A DNA stretch of 19,326 nt from Leptospiraceae bacterium (GTDB lineage Bacteria; Spirochaetota; Leptospiria; Turneriellales; Turneriellaceae). The stretch is taken from positions 1 through 19,326 of the forward strand of contig JAEUSA010000276.1 of NCBI GenBank assembly GCA_016788945.1, written 5' to 3'. This document shows positions 9,006-16,876 of this stretch, piece by piece. The position numbers were made by a program, and so were the translations under genes. The first letter of the stretch is position 1; each line of letters begins with the position of its first letter. Below the pieces are notes generated by a model. The model was not told the origin of the DNA. It searched no databases and saw nothing but the letters and a program-made list of their open reading frames with translations.

Positions 9006-10887
9006 ACTTCACTTCTTCGTCATCACCCGATTTGGCTGGCTTGCCTTTCATGTCGATGCCGAGGAGTTTGCGTAGTTCCTCGAGGTTCTTTGGTCCGGTC
9101 TTATCGGATTTTCTGCGTATAACGGCGTAGATCTGCTGCGGCTCGGATTTTCCCTTCACCTTAATTTTCTGCATGGGTTCGCAATCGAACTCGTTTTTCA
9201 CGATGTTATACGTATCTTGTGAAATGAGTATGTCGGTGCCGAAGGGCTTGTTGAGCGATTCTACGCGCGAGGCCAAATTCACCGCATCGCCAATTACCGT
9301 ATAATCCAGGCGATCATCTGAGCCGATTTGCCCCGCAAGCACCGGACCCGTGTTAAGTCCGCAACCGATCTTGATCAGAGGTTTCTTCGCAGAACCCCGG
9401 CCCTTATTGAATTCAAGCAGCGCAGCGCGCATTTTAATCGTCGCGTTGACAGCGTTGAGCGCATCGTTGCCCTTTGACTCGGGCACTCCCCAAACCGCCA
9501 TAATGGCGTCGCCGATGAACTTATCGACGATGCCCTGGTGTTCGCCGATTATCCGCACCATAATCGTCATATATTCGTTGAGAAATTCGACAACTTCTTC
9601 AGGCTCGAGTTTCTCGGAGATCGCGGTAAAGGAACGGATATCGGAAAAAAAGATTGTGGCAGTTTTACGCTCACCACCAAGTTTGATCTCGCCCTTCATA
9701 GCCTTCTCGGCAATTTCAGGATTCACAAATTTGCCCAGCGCGCCTTTGAGTTTTTCCCGCTCTTCAAGGCCGACAGCCATGTCGTTGAATGATTGTGTCA
9801 GGGCACCGACCTCGTCACCGGTGCGCGGTGTGAGGCGCGTATTGTAATCGCCACCTTTGATTTTATCGGCCGCAAACTTGAGCTCGCGAATCGGCTCGGA
9901 TATCGTTTTGGCGAAGAAATAGACAAGCAAAAGAGCGGAAAGAATGATAATGCCAGCGATAAGCGCTGCTGTTTTCCTCAATCGATTGACTGATTCGAGA
10001 GCCTTATCTTTTTCCAGTTCGACTACGACCGCGCTTGAACCCACTATTAGTTTCGCAAAAGCGCCGTAGTATTCTTTCTTCGTTGTGGCGTTCTGGTAGA
10101 TGCTGAATCCGGTAGTGGTTTCTTGGCTCTGTAAGAAGGCAACTGCAGGGTGGTCTTTCAGGTTACGCCCGCCGAGGGTTTCTTTTTTGTCGGTATGGAC
10201 TATGACCGCACGATCGCTATCGAGAAAAAAAGAGGTGTAGACATGCGAGGTAAAAGCAGAATCCAGTACTTCTGTTGAAAGATACGCGGTAACGACGCGT
10301 GTTGCGACCTGACCCTCTATGATCGGAAATGCGATAAACCACACAGGTTTGGCAAAAGCCTGTGTGCGACTCAGCAGCAGACTCTGGCCTCTGAAGACAG
10401 ACTTCAGCCGTTCCCCGAGACGCGCCTCGTCCCGATCAAAGGCTTCTGCCGTGAGTTCCAGCTTCTGCTGCAACGGTTTCATATCGCGCGAATAAACACG
10501 CTTCGCAGAATCACCCGAATATACATAACGACTGACACGCAAAATACCTGAACTCGCCGGCAGAATTTCTGTCTGCGCGGGTGCCGGAGCGGCTGAGGTA
10601 ACCTTGCGGGCCCCACGACGTATTTTCTTACGTCCACGTGCTGGCACGGGTGCATGGACTGCGAGTCGATCATAGACGGTGATAGCCTCCATACGAGCGG
10701 CAATTTCTGTCTTGAGTTTCTCACCAATCAACTTGGCAGTATCATTGGTTTGCAGCTTAACGAAATCCGCCTTATCTTTGGTGAAATTGTTGATCGAAAT
10801 AATCGACAGGACAATTAAACTGATGATGATCAACCCAGAGGTGATCACCATCAACTTGTAACGCAGCGGTAGATTGCGCAGTTTCAT
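8986..10887 (-). CDS. Membrane-bound class III adenylate cyclase with periplasmic sensor and HAMP domain
   Basis: This 633-aa signalling enzyme is predicted to make cAMP from ATP. TM1 is at about residues 11-32, followed by a periplasmic sensor region of about 270 residues (likely CACHE-like). TM2 is at about 306-327, then HAMP (about 328-380) and a class III cyclase domain (about 400-590). Catalytic residues are complete: metal-binding D416 (FFSDIRSF) and D460 (DKFIGDAIMAVWG), purine-specifying K456 and T530 (DYTVIGDAVNLASR), and N537 and R541. A Lys/Thr pair fits adenylate rather than guanylate cyclase and the class IIIb pattern. The sensor contains an odd basic then Ala/Pro-rich stretch at about 84-108 (RGRKKIRRGARK). 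The gene follows the small membrane-protein gene by 24 bp and overlaps the FecR gene. Enzyme class is confident; the sensed ligand is unknown. Confidence 0.93.
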   Translation of the reverse strand: MKLRNLPLRYKLMVITSGLIIISLIVLSIISINNFTKDKADFVKLQTNDTAKLIGEKLKTEIAARMEAITVYDRLAVHAPVPARGRKKIRRGARKVTSAAPAPAQTEILPASSGILRVSRYVYSGDSAKRVYSRDMKPLQQKLELTAEAFDRDEARLGERLKSVFRGQSLLLSRTQAFAKPVWFIAFPIIEGQVATRVVTAYLSTEVLDSAFTSHVYTSFFLDSDRAVIVHTDKKETLGGRNLKDHPAVAFLQSQETTTGFSIYQNATTKKEYYGAFAKLIVGSSAVVVELEKDKALESVNRLRKTAALIAGIIILSALLLVYFFAKTISEPIRELKFAADKIKGGDYNTRLTPRTGDEVGALTQSFNDMAVGLEEREKLKGALGKFVNPEIAEKAMKGEIKLGGERKTATIFFSDIRSFTAISEKLEPEEVVEFLNEYMTIMVRIIGEHQGIVDKFIGDAIMAVWGVPESKGNDALNAVNATIKMRAALLEFNKGRGSAKKPLIKIGCGLNTGPVLAGQIGSDDRLDYTVIGDAVNLASRVESLNKPFGTDILISQDTYNIVKNEFDCEPMQKIKVKGKSEPQQIYAVIRRKSDKTGPKNLEELRKLLGIDMKGKPAKSGDDEEVKYEILEK

Positions 10888-10911
10888 GTCACGGGGCAGA
10901 GCCTGCTGCCG

Positions 10912-11244
10912 TTACATTCCTTTACTGCGGGCTTTCAGATAATTAATAAAATCGTGAACGAGATTAGCCATGCGCGCGAGCACAAGACTCGAGAGTATAT
11001 AATGGATCATTTCAGGTACCGCTATTTTGGTACCATGCAAAAAGCGAAGTTGCTCGATTTTGGCGCAGACGCCGAAGGCAGCGATCAGCACCAGCGCATT
11101 CTTGACTGAGCGGAGTAGCGTCGTATTCAGCAGGTCGTCAATAATCCTGACAGAAAAAATTGCCGAAACGGCGAGTTCAATGAAGATACCGATGACCAGA
11201 AACAGCATCAGGTTATCCCACAGTTGTGAAATAGGCATTGCCAT
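10912..11244 (-). CDS. Small three-helix membrane protein of unknown function
   Basis: This 110-aa protein is not recognised as a known family. Three hydrophobic segments are visible: about residues 13-31 (MLFLVIGIFIELAVSAIFS), 46-61 (VKNALVLIAAFGVCAK) and 78-98 (EMIHYILSSLVLARMANLVHD). The C-terminus is basic (NYLKARSKGM). A purine-rich GAGAG lies just upstream of the ATG at 11244 and is a reasonable ribosome binding site. It is the first gene of the leftward run, 24 bp ahead of the cyclase, so it may assist or modulate the cyclase or its sensor; this is inference from position only. It lies divergent from the LuxR-type gene with 86 bp between starts. Confidence 0.7.
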   Translation of the reverse strand: MAMPISQLWDNLMLFLVIGIFIELAVSAIFSVRIIDDLLNTTLLRSVKNALVLIAAFGVCAKIEQLRFLHGTKIAVPEMIHYILSSLVLARMANLVHDFINYLKARSKGM

Positions 11245-11300
11245 ACACCACTCTCTACCCTGCGCGTCGGTATGGAAAGTAAAAAAGCACCTCGGCTTGT

Positions 11301-11311
11301 CCGCCGGGCGG
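11301..11311. promoter_or_regulatory. 11-bp palindrome in the divergent intergenic region
   Basis: CCGCCGGGCGG is a perfect inverted repeat around a central G, located between the divergent starts at 11244 and 11331. It could be an operator, for example for the divergent LuxR-type regulator. No matching second copy was seen nearby, and GC-rich palindromes of this length can occur by chance. Confidence 0.2.
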
Positions 11312-11330
11312 GTTTAATGGACCTGGCTGC

Positions 11331-12236
11331 ATGTCGCATGCTGTTTTTGCGATTAATCTGCTGGCGTGCGTTTCATCCTTCGTGATGCTGGCAATTCTCA
11401 TCATCCGCATTCAGCTGCCGCGCGGTAGTGCTGCAATCGCCTATACTTACTTATACTGCACATTCATCGCTCTGAGTCTGGCATCGATCATCAGCTTGTA
11501 TATCGAAGCCAACCTGCCCCAGGCCATTTTCTCGATTCGGCGGATTTATTTTTTACTGGTAATCGGCATTGTGGCAGCGCTGATGCATGCGATCATGCTG
11601 CTGTATACCCGGGTGTTCCGGCTATCGCATCGCGCATACAGTTTAGCGAGGTTGGTACCGCTCGCGGCAGGCGTCATGATGATTGCCATGCTGGCGACTC
11701 AGCATCATCCAACCCAGTTTCAGAAGATTGTCAGTAGCTACTTTCTCGTAAATGCCGGCGTCGCCCTGATTGGCGTTCTGTTCATTTCACTCAGTTATCG
11801 CTATCATCTGAAGAACCTGCACAGCGTCAAACATGCGCGTTATTTCAAAGCCGCCCTGTTCCTCGCATGGCTTTTGTTATGCAGTTATGTCGGCCGAATT
11901 GCCCTTGAATTTTCAGACGCAAAATCTGATTTTTTCAATCGTGTCCATTATGCATTTTTTCTTCTCGTTCAAAACGCCTTCATTGCAGTATTAATTTTCC
12001 GACCGCACCCGGACACTGTGACGACTTTCGATACGGCGGTCATTGGCCATTACGGCCTCAGGGAACGCGAGGTGGAAATCATTCGCGCCGTTATGGCGGG
12101 TCTCAGTAATCGCGAAATCGGTCGCAAGCTCGATGTTACCGAAGGTACGGTCAAAGTATTCCTGTACAATATCTTTCGCAAAACGGGAGTGCGCAGCCGA
12201 ATGGCGCTGGCCCATCTGGCCCGCACGTGGTTATAG
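11331..12236 (+). CDS. Seven-helix membrane protein with C-terminal LuxR-type HTH (membrane-bound regulator)
   Basis: This 301-aa predicted one-component regulator combines a membrane sensor and a DNA-binding tail. About seven hydrophobic segments are visible, near residues 6-27, 38-58, 74-95, 105-123, 134-155, 174-193 and 205-225. A LuxR/GerE-type helix-turn-helix occupies residues 239-301. The key motifs are LREREVEIIRAVMAGLSNRE, then IGRKLDVTEGTVKVFLYNI, then FRKTGVRSR, close to the usual form including the TVK recognition helix. No receiver domain or ligand-binding GAF/PAS domain is seen. Its divergent orientation to the membrane-protein/cyclase/FecR operon suggests it may regulate that operon or itself. 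The Omp85-like gene follows after 52 bp on the same strand. No clear ribosome binding site precedes the ATG at 11331, so the start is moderately certain. The HTH call is firm; the sensed signal is unknown. Confidence 0.85.
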   Translation: MSHAVFAINLLACVSSFVMLAILIIRIQLPRGSAAIAYTYLYCTFIALSLASIISLYIEANLPQAIFSIRRIYFLLVIGIVAALMHAIMLLYTRVFRLSHRAYSLARLVPLAAGVMMIAMLATQHHPTQFQKIVSSYFLVNAGVALIGVLFISLSYRYHLKNLHSVKHARYFKAALFLAWLLLCSYVGRIALEFSDAKSDFFNRVHYAFFLLVQNAFIAVLIFRPHPDTVTTFDTAVIGHYGLREREVEIIRAVMAGLSNREIGRKLDVTEGTVKVFLYNIFRKTGVRSRMALAHLARTWL

Positions 12237-12288
12237 ATTAACCAAAGTGATATAGACAGAGCTGAAAAAAACCGCTAATCTGCAGCCA

Positions 12289-13398
12289 ATGAAATCTAAA
12301 TATTCGTCCATTCTTCTATCAGTACTTTTCATTGCCAGCGGCGGATTTTCTCTGCGCGCACAAGAGAAACCCAGTGAGCCTGCCAAACCCGAAGAAACTT
12401 GGGGAGTCATTCCGTTGCTGGTACCCATCTACACGCCCGAAACCAGGTTCATGGTGGCGGGCGGCGGAATCTTTTGGTATAACCCGTGGCCCGAGGCGCC
12501 ACGCAAACGCATTACCGAACTGATGACTTTTTTCACCGCTTCCCAGAACGCGCAGTACAGCTTTGGCCTCGTCGCCGAAATGTATTTTTTGCAGCATCGC
12601 TTAAAGATTATGCAGAATCTCGATCTTTATAAGCAGCCAAACCTGTTCTGGGGGCTCGGGCCCTATGCTCCGGCACAGAATGAAGACAAATATGATGCGC
12701 GTGGCGTCGCTAACCGGACGAGCGCCTTGTGGCTTATTGCAGAAAATCTGTATGCGGGTGTTTTATGGCAGAGTCAGTTCGACGAAATCTCATCGGCAAG
12801 CCCAGCGAGCTACCTCAACACGGTTAAACCCACGGGTCACAGCGGTTCGCGCGGCAACGGTCCCGGCATTCACGTAGTTTGGGATACGCGGGATAATCCA
12901 TTTTCGCCAGAGAAAGGCCAGTGGCTCGAGATGCGGCTCACCTACAGCGATGCGATTTTCGGCGGCGCAGGTGTGTTCACGCAGTCAGTCTTTGATCTGC
13001 GGCATTTTCAGCGCATCTGGTTCGGCCATGTGCTCGCCTTTAACGCACTGCTGGCAACTTCGGCGGGCGATACGCCTTGGCTCGCAATGCCGCGGCTCGG
13101 CGGGCAATTTCTGATGCGTGGCTTTTTCTATGGCCGCTACATTGATAACCACCTCTGGGTTACGCAGGTGGATTATCGCCTGCCCGTGTGGTGGCGGTTT
13201 GGTCTCGTACTTTTTACCGGTATCGGCGACGTCGCACAGAAGTTGACCGAACCGGTCTCGAGTAACTACAAAATCGGTTATGGTACCGGGCTCAGAATTC
13301 TCGTCGACAAGGAACAAAAGATCAACATGCGTCTCGACATGGGTTTCACCAACCACGGCGACGCCAACTTCTACTTCACATTCAAGGAGGCGTTTTGA
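12289..13398 (+). CDS. Omp85/BamA-like outer membrane beta-barrel protein without POTRA domains
   Basis: This 369-aa outer membrane protein has a cleavable signal peptide (about residues 1-24, SLRAQ cleavage region). Omp85-type barrel motifs are present: D199-T-R-D-N-P-F-S-P-E-K-G, and RLGGQFLMRGFFYGRY with the R277-G278-F279 loop-6 motif. The last residue is Phe preceded by an aromatic-rich strand (NFYFTFKEAF), typical of a barrel assembly signal. Only about 15 residues separate the signal peptide from the barrel, so no POTRA domains fit. That differs from true BamA and TamA and resembles short surface-antigen-type barrels of unknown substrate. The downstream rlmI ribosome binding site lies inside its last codons, and its TGA ends 1 bp before the rlmI ATG, so the two genes are probably co-translated. 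Whether it inserts, exports or only forms a pore is not known. Confidence 0.8.
   Translation: MKSKYSSILLSVLFIASGGFSLRAQEKPSEPAKPEETWGVIPLLVPIYTPETRFMVAGGGIFWYNPWPEAPRKRITELMTFFTASQNAQYSFGLVAEMYFLQHRLKIMQNLDLYKQPNLFWGLGPYAPAQNEDKYDARGVANRTSALWLIAENLYAGVLWQSQFDEISSASPASYLNTVKPTGHSGSRGNGPGIHVVWDTRDNPFSPEKGQWLEMRLTYSDAIFGGAGVFTQSVFDLRHFQRIWFGHVLAFNALLATSAGDTPWLAMPRLGGQFLMRGFFYGRYIDNHLWVTQVDYRLPVWWRFGLVLFTGIGDVAQKLTEPVSSNYKIGYGTGLRILVDKEQKINMRLDMGFTNHGDANFYFTFKEAF
13384..13390 (+). promoter_or_regulatory. Ribosome binding site of rlmI
   Basis: AAGGAGG, a near-perfect anti-16S match, ends 9 bases before the ATG at 13400. It decides that start over the upstream in-frame ATG at 13280, which lies inside the Omp85-like gene. 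Confidence 0.85.
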
Positions 13399-13399
13399 C

Positions 13400-14569
13400 A
13401 TGAAAATTCGACTCGCATCCGGCCGCGACAAACCGGTGCGCTTTGGCCACCCGTGGATCTTCTCCGGGGCCATCGCGGCGTTACCAGATCGGGCGGGCAT
13501 CGCCGATGTCTTCGCTTCGGGTGGTGAACTGCTCGGACAGGGATTCTATACACCCCACGCACGCCTCGCCGTGCGCATGTTGACGCACATGGGTGAACCA
13601 GCCTTCACACCGAAGACTATCGAAGCGCGCATTGCACGGGCAATCGACCGTCGTCACGGGCTGATCGATGAGCACAACGATTCTGTGCGCCTCGTATTTG
13701 CCGAAAGCGATTTTTTGCCGGGCCTTGTTGTCGACAAGTTCGCCTCAACGCTCGCGGCGCAATTCAACAGTGCATTCGCGGAAGCATACCGCGAATCCAT
13801 AACGGCTGCGCTGCAAAACCTCATAAACCCTGAAAGAATTATCGACACTTCTGATAACGAAGCACGCAACCGTGAAGGTTTGCCGGCGATTCGTCGGATG
13901 AACAACCGCGAGGAATGCCTGATCCAAAGCGGCGGCATTCGCTTCGCGGCCGCCATCGGCAGCGGCCAGAAGACAGGTTTTTACCTCGACCAGCGCGAAA
14001 ATCGTGCGATCGTCGCCGGCTTTGCGAGCGGCAAACGCGTGCTCGACGCTTTCTGCTACAGCGGCGGCTTCTCTGTCGCCTGCCTGAAGGCCGGCGCCCA
14101 AAGCGTCACGGCAATCGACAGCTCAGCCGACGCACTTGCGCTACTCAAAAGAAATGCAGAACTCAACGCCGCGCAAATATCGCCAAAGGGCAGATTGCTA
14201 CCGGTTGAGGCAGATGTTTTTACAGAACTGCGGAAACAAAACTCCGACGGAAAAAAATATGACGTCATCGTTTTAGATCCCCCCAAGCTTGCCCCTTCGC
14301 GCAGCCATGCCGCGGCAGCGGAAAAGGCCTATAAAGATCTGAATCTGCACGGCCTGCACCTATCCGCTGAGGGCGCTATCTTGGCGACCTTCTCGTGTTC
14401 CGGTGCAATGACCCATGAAAAGTTGCGGCAAGTGTTGCACTACGCGGCACACGATGCTGGTCGGCAGGTGCAGTTGCTGCAGCCGCTTGTGCAGGCAAAT
14501 GACCATCCCGTATTGCTGAGCTTTCCCGAAAGTGAGTATTTGCGCGGCTATCTTTGCAGGGTGTTGTAA
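13400..14569 (+). CDS. rlmI: 23S rRNA (cytosine-C5) methyltransferase, RlmI family
   Basis: This 389-aa SAM-dependent enzyme belongs to the RlmI family, which methylates a cytosine of 23S rRNA (C1962 in E. coli numbering). The N-terminal region (MKIRLASGRDKPVRFGHPWIFSGAI) matches the PUA-like RNA-binding domain. A Rossmann methyltransferase domain follows, with FYLDQRENR (about residue 195) and the SAM loop VLDAFCYSGGFSVACLKAGA. VLDPPKLAPSR has D293-P-P-K, and the TFSCSG motif has C333 as the catalytic cysteine. Length is normal for the family. The start is set by the strong AAGGAGG at 13384; a longer reading frame from 13280 would extend into the Omp85-like gene and lacks such a site. It converges with the symporter gene (40 bp between stops). 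The close RlmI paralogue class is hard to separate, so the exact target cytosine is inferred. Confidence 0.9.
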   Translation: MKIRLASGRDKPVRFGHPWIFSGAIAALPDRAGIADVFASGGELLGQGFYTPHARLAVRMLTHMGEPAFTPKTIEARIARAIDRRHGLIDEHNDSVRLVFAESDFLPGLVVDKFASTLAAQFNSAFAEAYRESITAALQNLINPERIIDTSDNEARNREGLPAIRRMNNREECLIQSGGIRFAAAIGSGQKTGFYLDQRENRAIVAGFASGKRVLDAFCYSGGFSVACLKAGAQSVTAIDSSADALALLKRNAELNAAQISPKGRLLPVEADVFTELRKQNSDGKKYDVIVLDPPKLAPSRSHAAAAEKAYKDLNLHGLHLSAEGAILATFSCSGAMTHEKLRQVLHYAAHDAGRQVQLLQPLVQANDHPVLLSFPESEYLRGYLCRVL

Positions 14570-14609
14570 CAAGCTTCAGCCCATCGAAGAAATCGTAGAA
14601 TACACGAAC

Positions 14610-15935
14610 TCAATGCGGTTTGCTAGGCACGGAAAAGCGATCGAGCATAATCGCCACGACCATGTCGCTCATAACATTGACGGCGGAACGCAGACGCGCG
14701 ATGAACCAGTCGATCGGGACTATCAGGGCTATCGCGATGGCAATCGACTGATCACTGAGCCCCGAGGCGCTTAAGACCAGCGGCAAAATGATCAGTCCGG
14801 CTTCGGGAATACCGGCAATGCCCATCGAAACAAAGATAGAGACGAGCACGATAAAAACCTGTTGTGACAGCGACAAATCAAAACCTAAGGCCTGCGAAAC
14901 AAACAACGCCGCCATCGCTTCATAGAGGGTGATGCCATCGTTATTGAGGTTGGTCGCAAAACAAACCGACATCCGCGCCGAGGTATCGGAAACCGCCATA
15001 CGCCCCGTGAGAGTTTTAAGCGTCAAAGGCATGGTCGCAAGGCTGCTATTCACTGAGAAACCCGTGATGATCGCATCAGCGCCTTTGCCAAGGTAAAGCT
15101 TCGGTGACTTTTTACCCACGAGCCAAGCAACGAGCGTATAATAACAGAGTGCGTGCAGAAAAAAACCGGCTAAAATCGTCACCAGAAAAATCCACAACAC
15201 AGAAAAAACGCCGAGTCCTGATTTGCCGACAGCCGCACCGACGAGGCAAAAAACCGCATAAGGAATAATTTTGACAACATAACCTATCACTGTGAGGGTA
15301 GCGTTCAGGCATGTTTCGGCAATCGCTTCGATCTGCGCGACGCGCTCGCTGCTGCCGACGCGGCGTTGATGCTTAAAAGCAAAACCGAATAATAACGCAA
15401 TGATGATAACTCCGATAGTGTTGTTTTTTATGAATGGATCAATCAGCGAATCGGGCACAAGGCCCGAAATGATCTGTATCGGAGAAATTTTGTTTTTGCC
15501 TAATTCTGGTTTTGCAGGCTCTACAGATGGTTGATTTGTAGCGTGTTTTATGGGTTGGACTGCCTCGGTAGCCATTCGGCCGCGCCAATGCTTACCCGGT
15601 TCAAAGGCATTCATGATCGCAAGCCCGATCACCATCGCGACGGTAACGTTTACGAAGCAAATGGTGATGACGCGAATGGCATTTCTGCCGGTGATTTCTG
15701 TTTTCAGAATCGTATCTACGATTGCCACGAAGATCAACGGTACTGCGAGTATTTTCAACAAGCGGATCACTGCAAGGCCGACTTCACCCAGCGAATCATT
15801 CGCCCAATAATGCGCTGAATCTTTGCCGAAATACACACCGGCAGCACAGCCGAAAAGTACCGCAACAATTACCTGCAGGTAAAAGGGTACATAAGGTTTT
15901 TTGCGAAGTTCTGCGTAGGGCGGTTGCTGATGCAC
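14610..15935 (-). CDS. Dicarboxylate/amino acid:cation symporter (DAACS family)
   Basis: This 441-aa inner-membrane secondary transporter is of the glutamate/dicarboxylate (GltP/GltPh) type. Motifs are HP1-like SVNSSLATMPLTL (residues 294-306; usual SSSAATLP), the helix 7 motif N329-L-N-N-D333-G-I-T-L-Y, HP2 region GIAGIPEAG, and the helix 8 motif WFIARLRSAVNVMSD. These keep R in the substrate-binding position. The usual NMDGT of helix 7 is NNDGI here, so one sodium-coordinating side chain differs, which may alter ion coupling or substrate preference. The start is GTG directly after the TAA of the alpha/beta hydrolase gene, with no separate ribosome binding site, so translational coupling is likely. 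The region around residues 115-150 is a charged linker (HWRGRMATEAVQ, PAKPELGKNK) longer than in many family members. Substrate is unknown. Confidence 0.87.
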   Translation of the reverse strand: MHQQPPYAELRKKPYVPFYLQVIVAVLFGCAAGVYFGKDSAHYWANDSLGEVGLAVIRLLKILAVPLIFVAIVDTILKTEITGRNAIRVITICFVNVTVAMVIGLAIMNAFEPGKHWRGRMATEAVQPIKHATNQPSVEPAKPELGKNKISPIQIISGLVPDSLIDPFIKNNTIGVIIIALLFGFAFKHQRRVGSSERVAQIEAIAETCLNATLTVIGYVVKIIPYAVFCLVGAAVGKSGLGVFSVLWIFLVTILAGFFLHALCYYTLVAWLVGKKSPKLYLGKGADAIITGFSVNSSLATMPLTLKTLTGRMAVSDTSARMSVCFATNLNNDGITLYEAMAALFVSQALGFDLSLSQQVFIVLVSIFVSMGIAGIPEAGLIILPLVLSASGLSDQSIAIAIALIVPIDWFIARLRSAVNVMSDMVVAIMLDRFSVPSKPH

Positions 15936-16826
15936 TTATAGGTGCTTTTTCAGAAATGCAACCTGTTCGGCGACAACTTTGTCAAACAGCGGGGGCAGAT
16001 AGACATCGAAGTGGTCGGCTTCATAGCGCGTGAGCGTTGCGAGGGGTGCCCGTTCTGCAGCCCGCTCCGCCGGCGCTACCGGAGTCGTCATGTCGCGCGT
16101 GGCGATTTGGATTAGCCACGGCATGATCATCTTCTCGGCGAGGCGCTCAGGTGAATACAGCGGTAGGTGCAGAAAAATGCGCGCGGCAACCCGGTTATCG
16201 AATGAAAAGCCCTGCGGTACCATCTTAGGCCATGTCGTCGCCACATTCTCCGAGGTCATCGCCGCCAGTTCACCCGGGCTGCCTGCAACTTTGACATAAT
16301 GCGGATCAAGGCCGATAAGCCCGCTCGCCGCGTCGCGCGCTGCTTCCATCGCCAACCTCGCAGCCTGTGCGCCACCTGCCACTGCCGCCGAAGCAAAACC
16401 ATCAAGGTGTGGTACTTGAGAGATGACACAGCGGATTTTCGGATCGCTTGCCGCAATTTCGACGACGTGGCCGCCGGCGAACGAGGTACCCCACAGCGCG
16501 ATTCGGTTATGATCGACCTCTGAATGCAGGCGTATAAACGATAGTGCAGAACGCCAGTCTTCGAGCTGGCGGCCGATGTCGATCAGCTGGCGGGGTTCAC
16601 CGTCACTCGAACCAAAATGCCGGTAGTCGAAAACCAATACCGCAAAACCGGCGCCGGCAAACTTCTCAGCATACGCATCAAGACGCAGTTCTTTGACCGC
16701 AGCAAAACCATGTGCCATCACAACCGCCGGCACGCGGCCGCGCCGGTCGTCGGGCAAATATAACCAACCGCGACAGAGTTCGTTTTTGTCGCCTGAGGCG
16801 AAAGAAATATCAGTGCGTTCAATCAT
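15936..16826 (-). CDS. Alpha/beta-hydrolase (dienelactone-hydrolase-like), probable esterase or acyl hydrolase
   Basis: This 296-aa soluble hydrolase has a complete predicted catalytic triad: S115 in the nucleophile elbow GTSFAGG, D245 (RDMTTP) and H272 (ADHFD). An oxyanion-hole motif MAHGFAAVKEL lies near residue 38, and the typical VLVFDYRHFGSSDGE segment lies before the elbow. No signal peptide is visible. A Met/Ala-rich insertion at about residues 145-200 forms a lid-like region. AGGTAA about 8 bases before the ATG at 16826 is a fair ribosome binding site. It sits between the DsrE2-like gene and the symporter; its TAA abuts the symporter GTG. The substrate cannot be deduced. It could hydrolyse esters or thioesters, but no sequence feature links it specifically to sulfur chemistry. 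Confidence 0.84.
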   Translation of the reverse strand: MIERTDISFASGDKNELCRGWLYLPDDRRGRVPAVVMAHGFAAVKELRLDAYAEKFAGAGFAVLVFDYRHFGSSDGEPRQLIDIGRQLEDWRSALSFIRLHSEVDHNRIALWGTSFAGGHVVEIAASDPKIRCVISQVPHLDGFASAAVAGGAQAARLAMEAARDAASGLIGLDPHYVKVAGSPGELAAMTSENVATTWPKMVPQGFSFDNRVAARIFLHLPLYSPERLAEKMIMPWLIQIATRDMTTPVAPAERAAERAPLATLTRYEADHFDVYLPPLFDKVVAEQVAFLKKHL

Positions 16827-16876
16827 AAAATTTACCTGACACGTTGCTGAGGGAATGCCGGCTGTGGAGCCAACCC

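Noticed and set aside
9350..9847. Rightward 165-codon frame opposite the cyclase domain
   Set aside because: It is antisense to catalytic motifs of the adenylate cyclase; Ser/Pro-rich shadow.
13280..13399. Earlier in-frame start for rlmI
   Set aside because: It lies inside the Omp85-like gene and has no ribosome binding site, whereas 13400 has AAGGAGG at the right distance and a family-typical first residue run.
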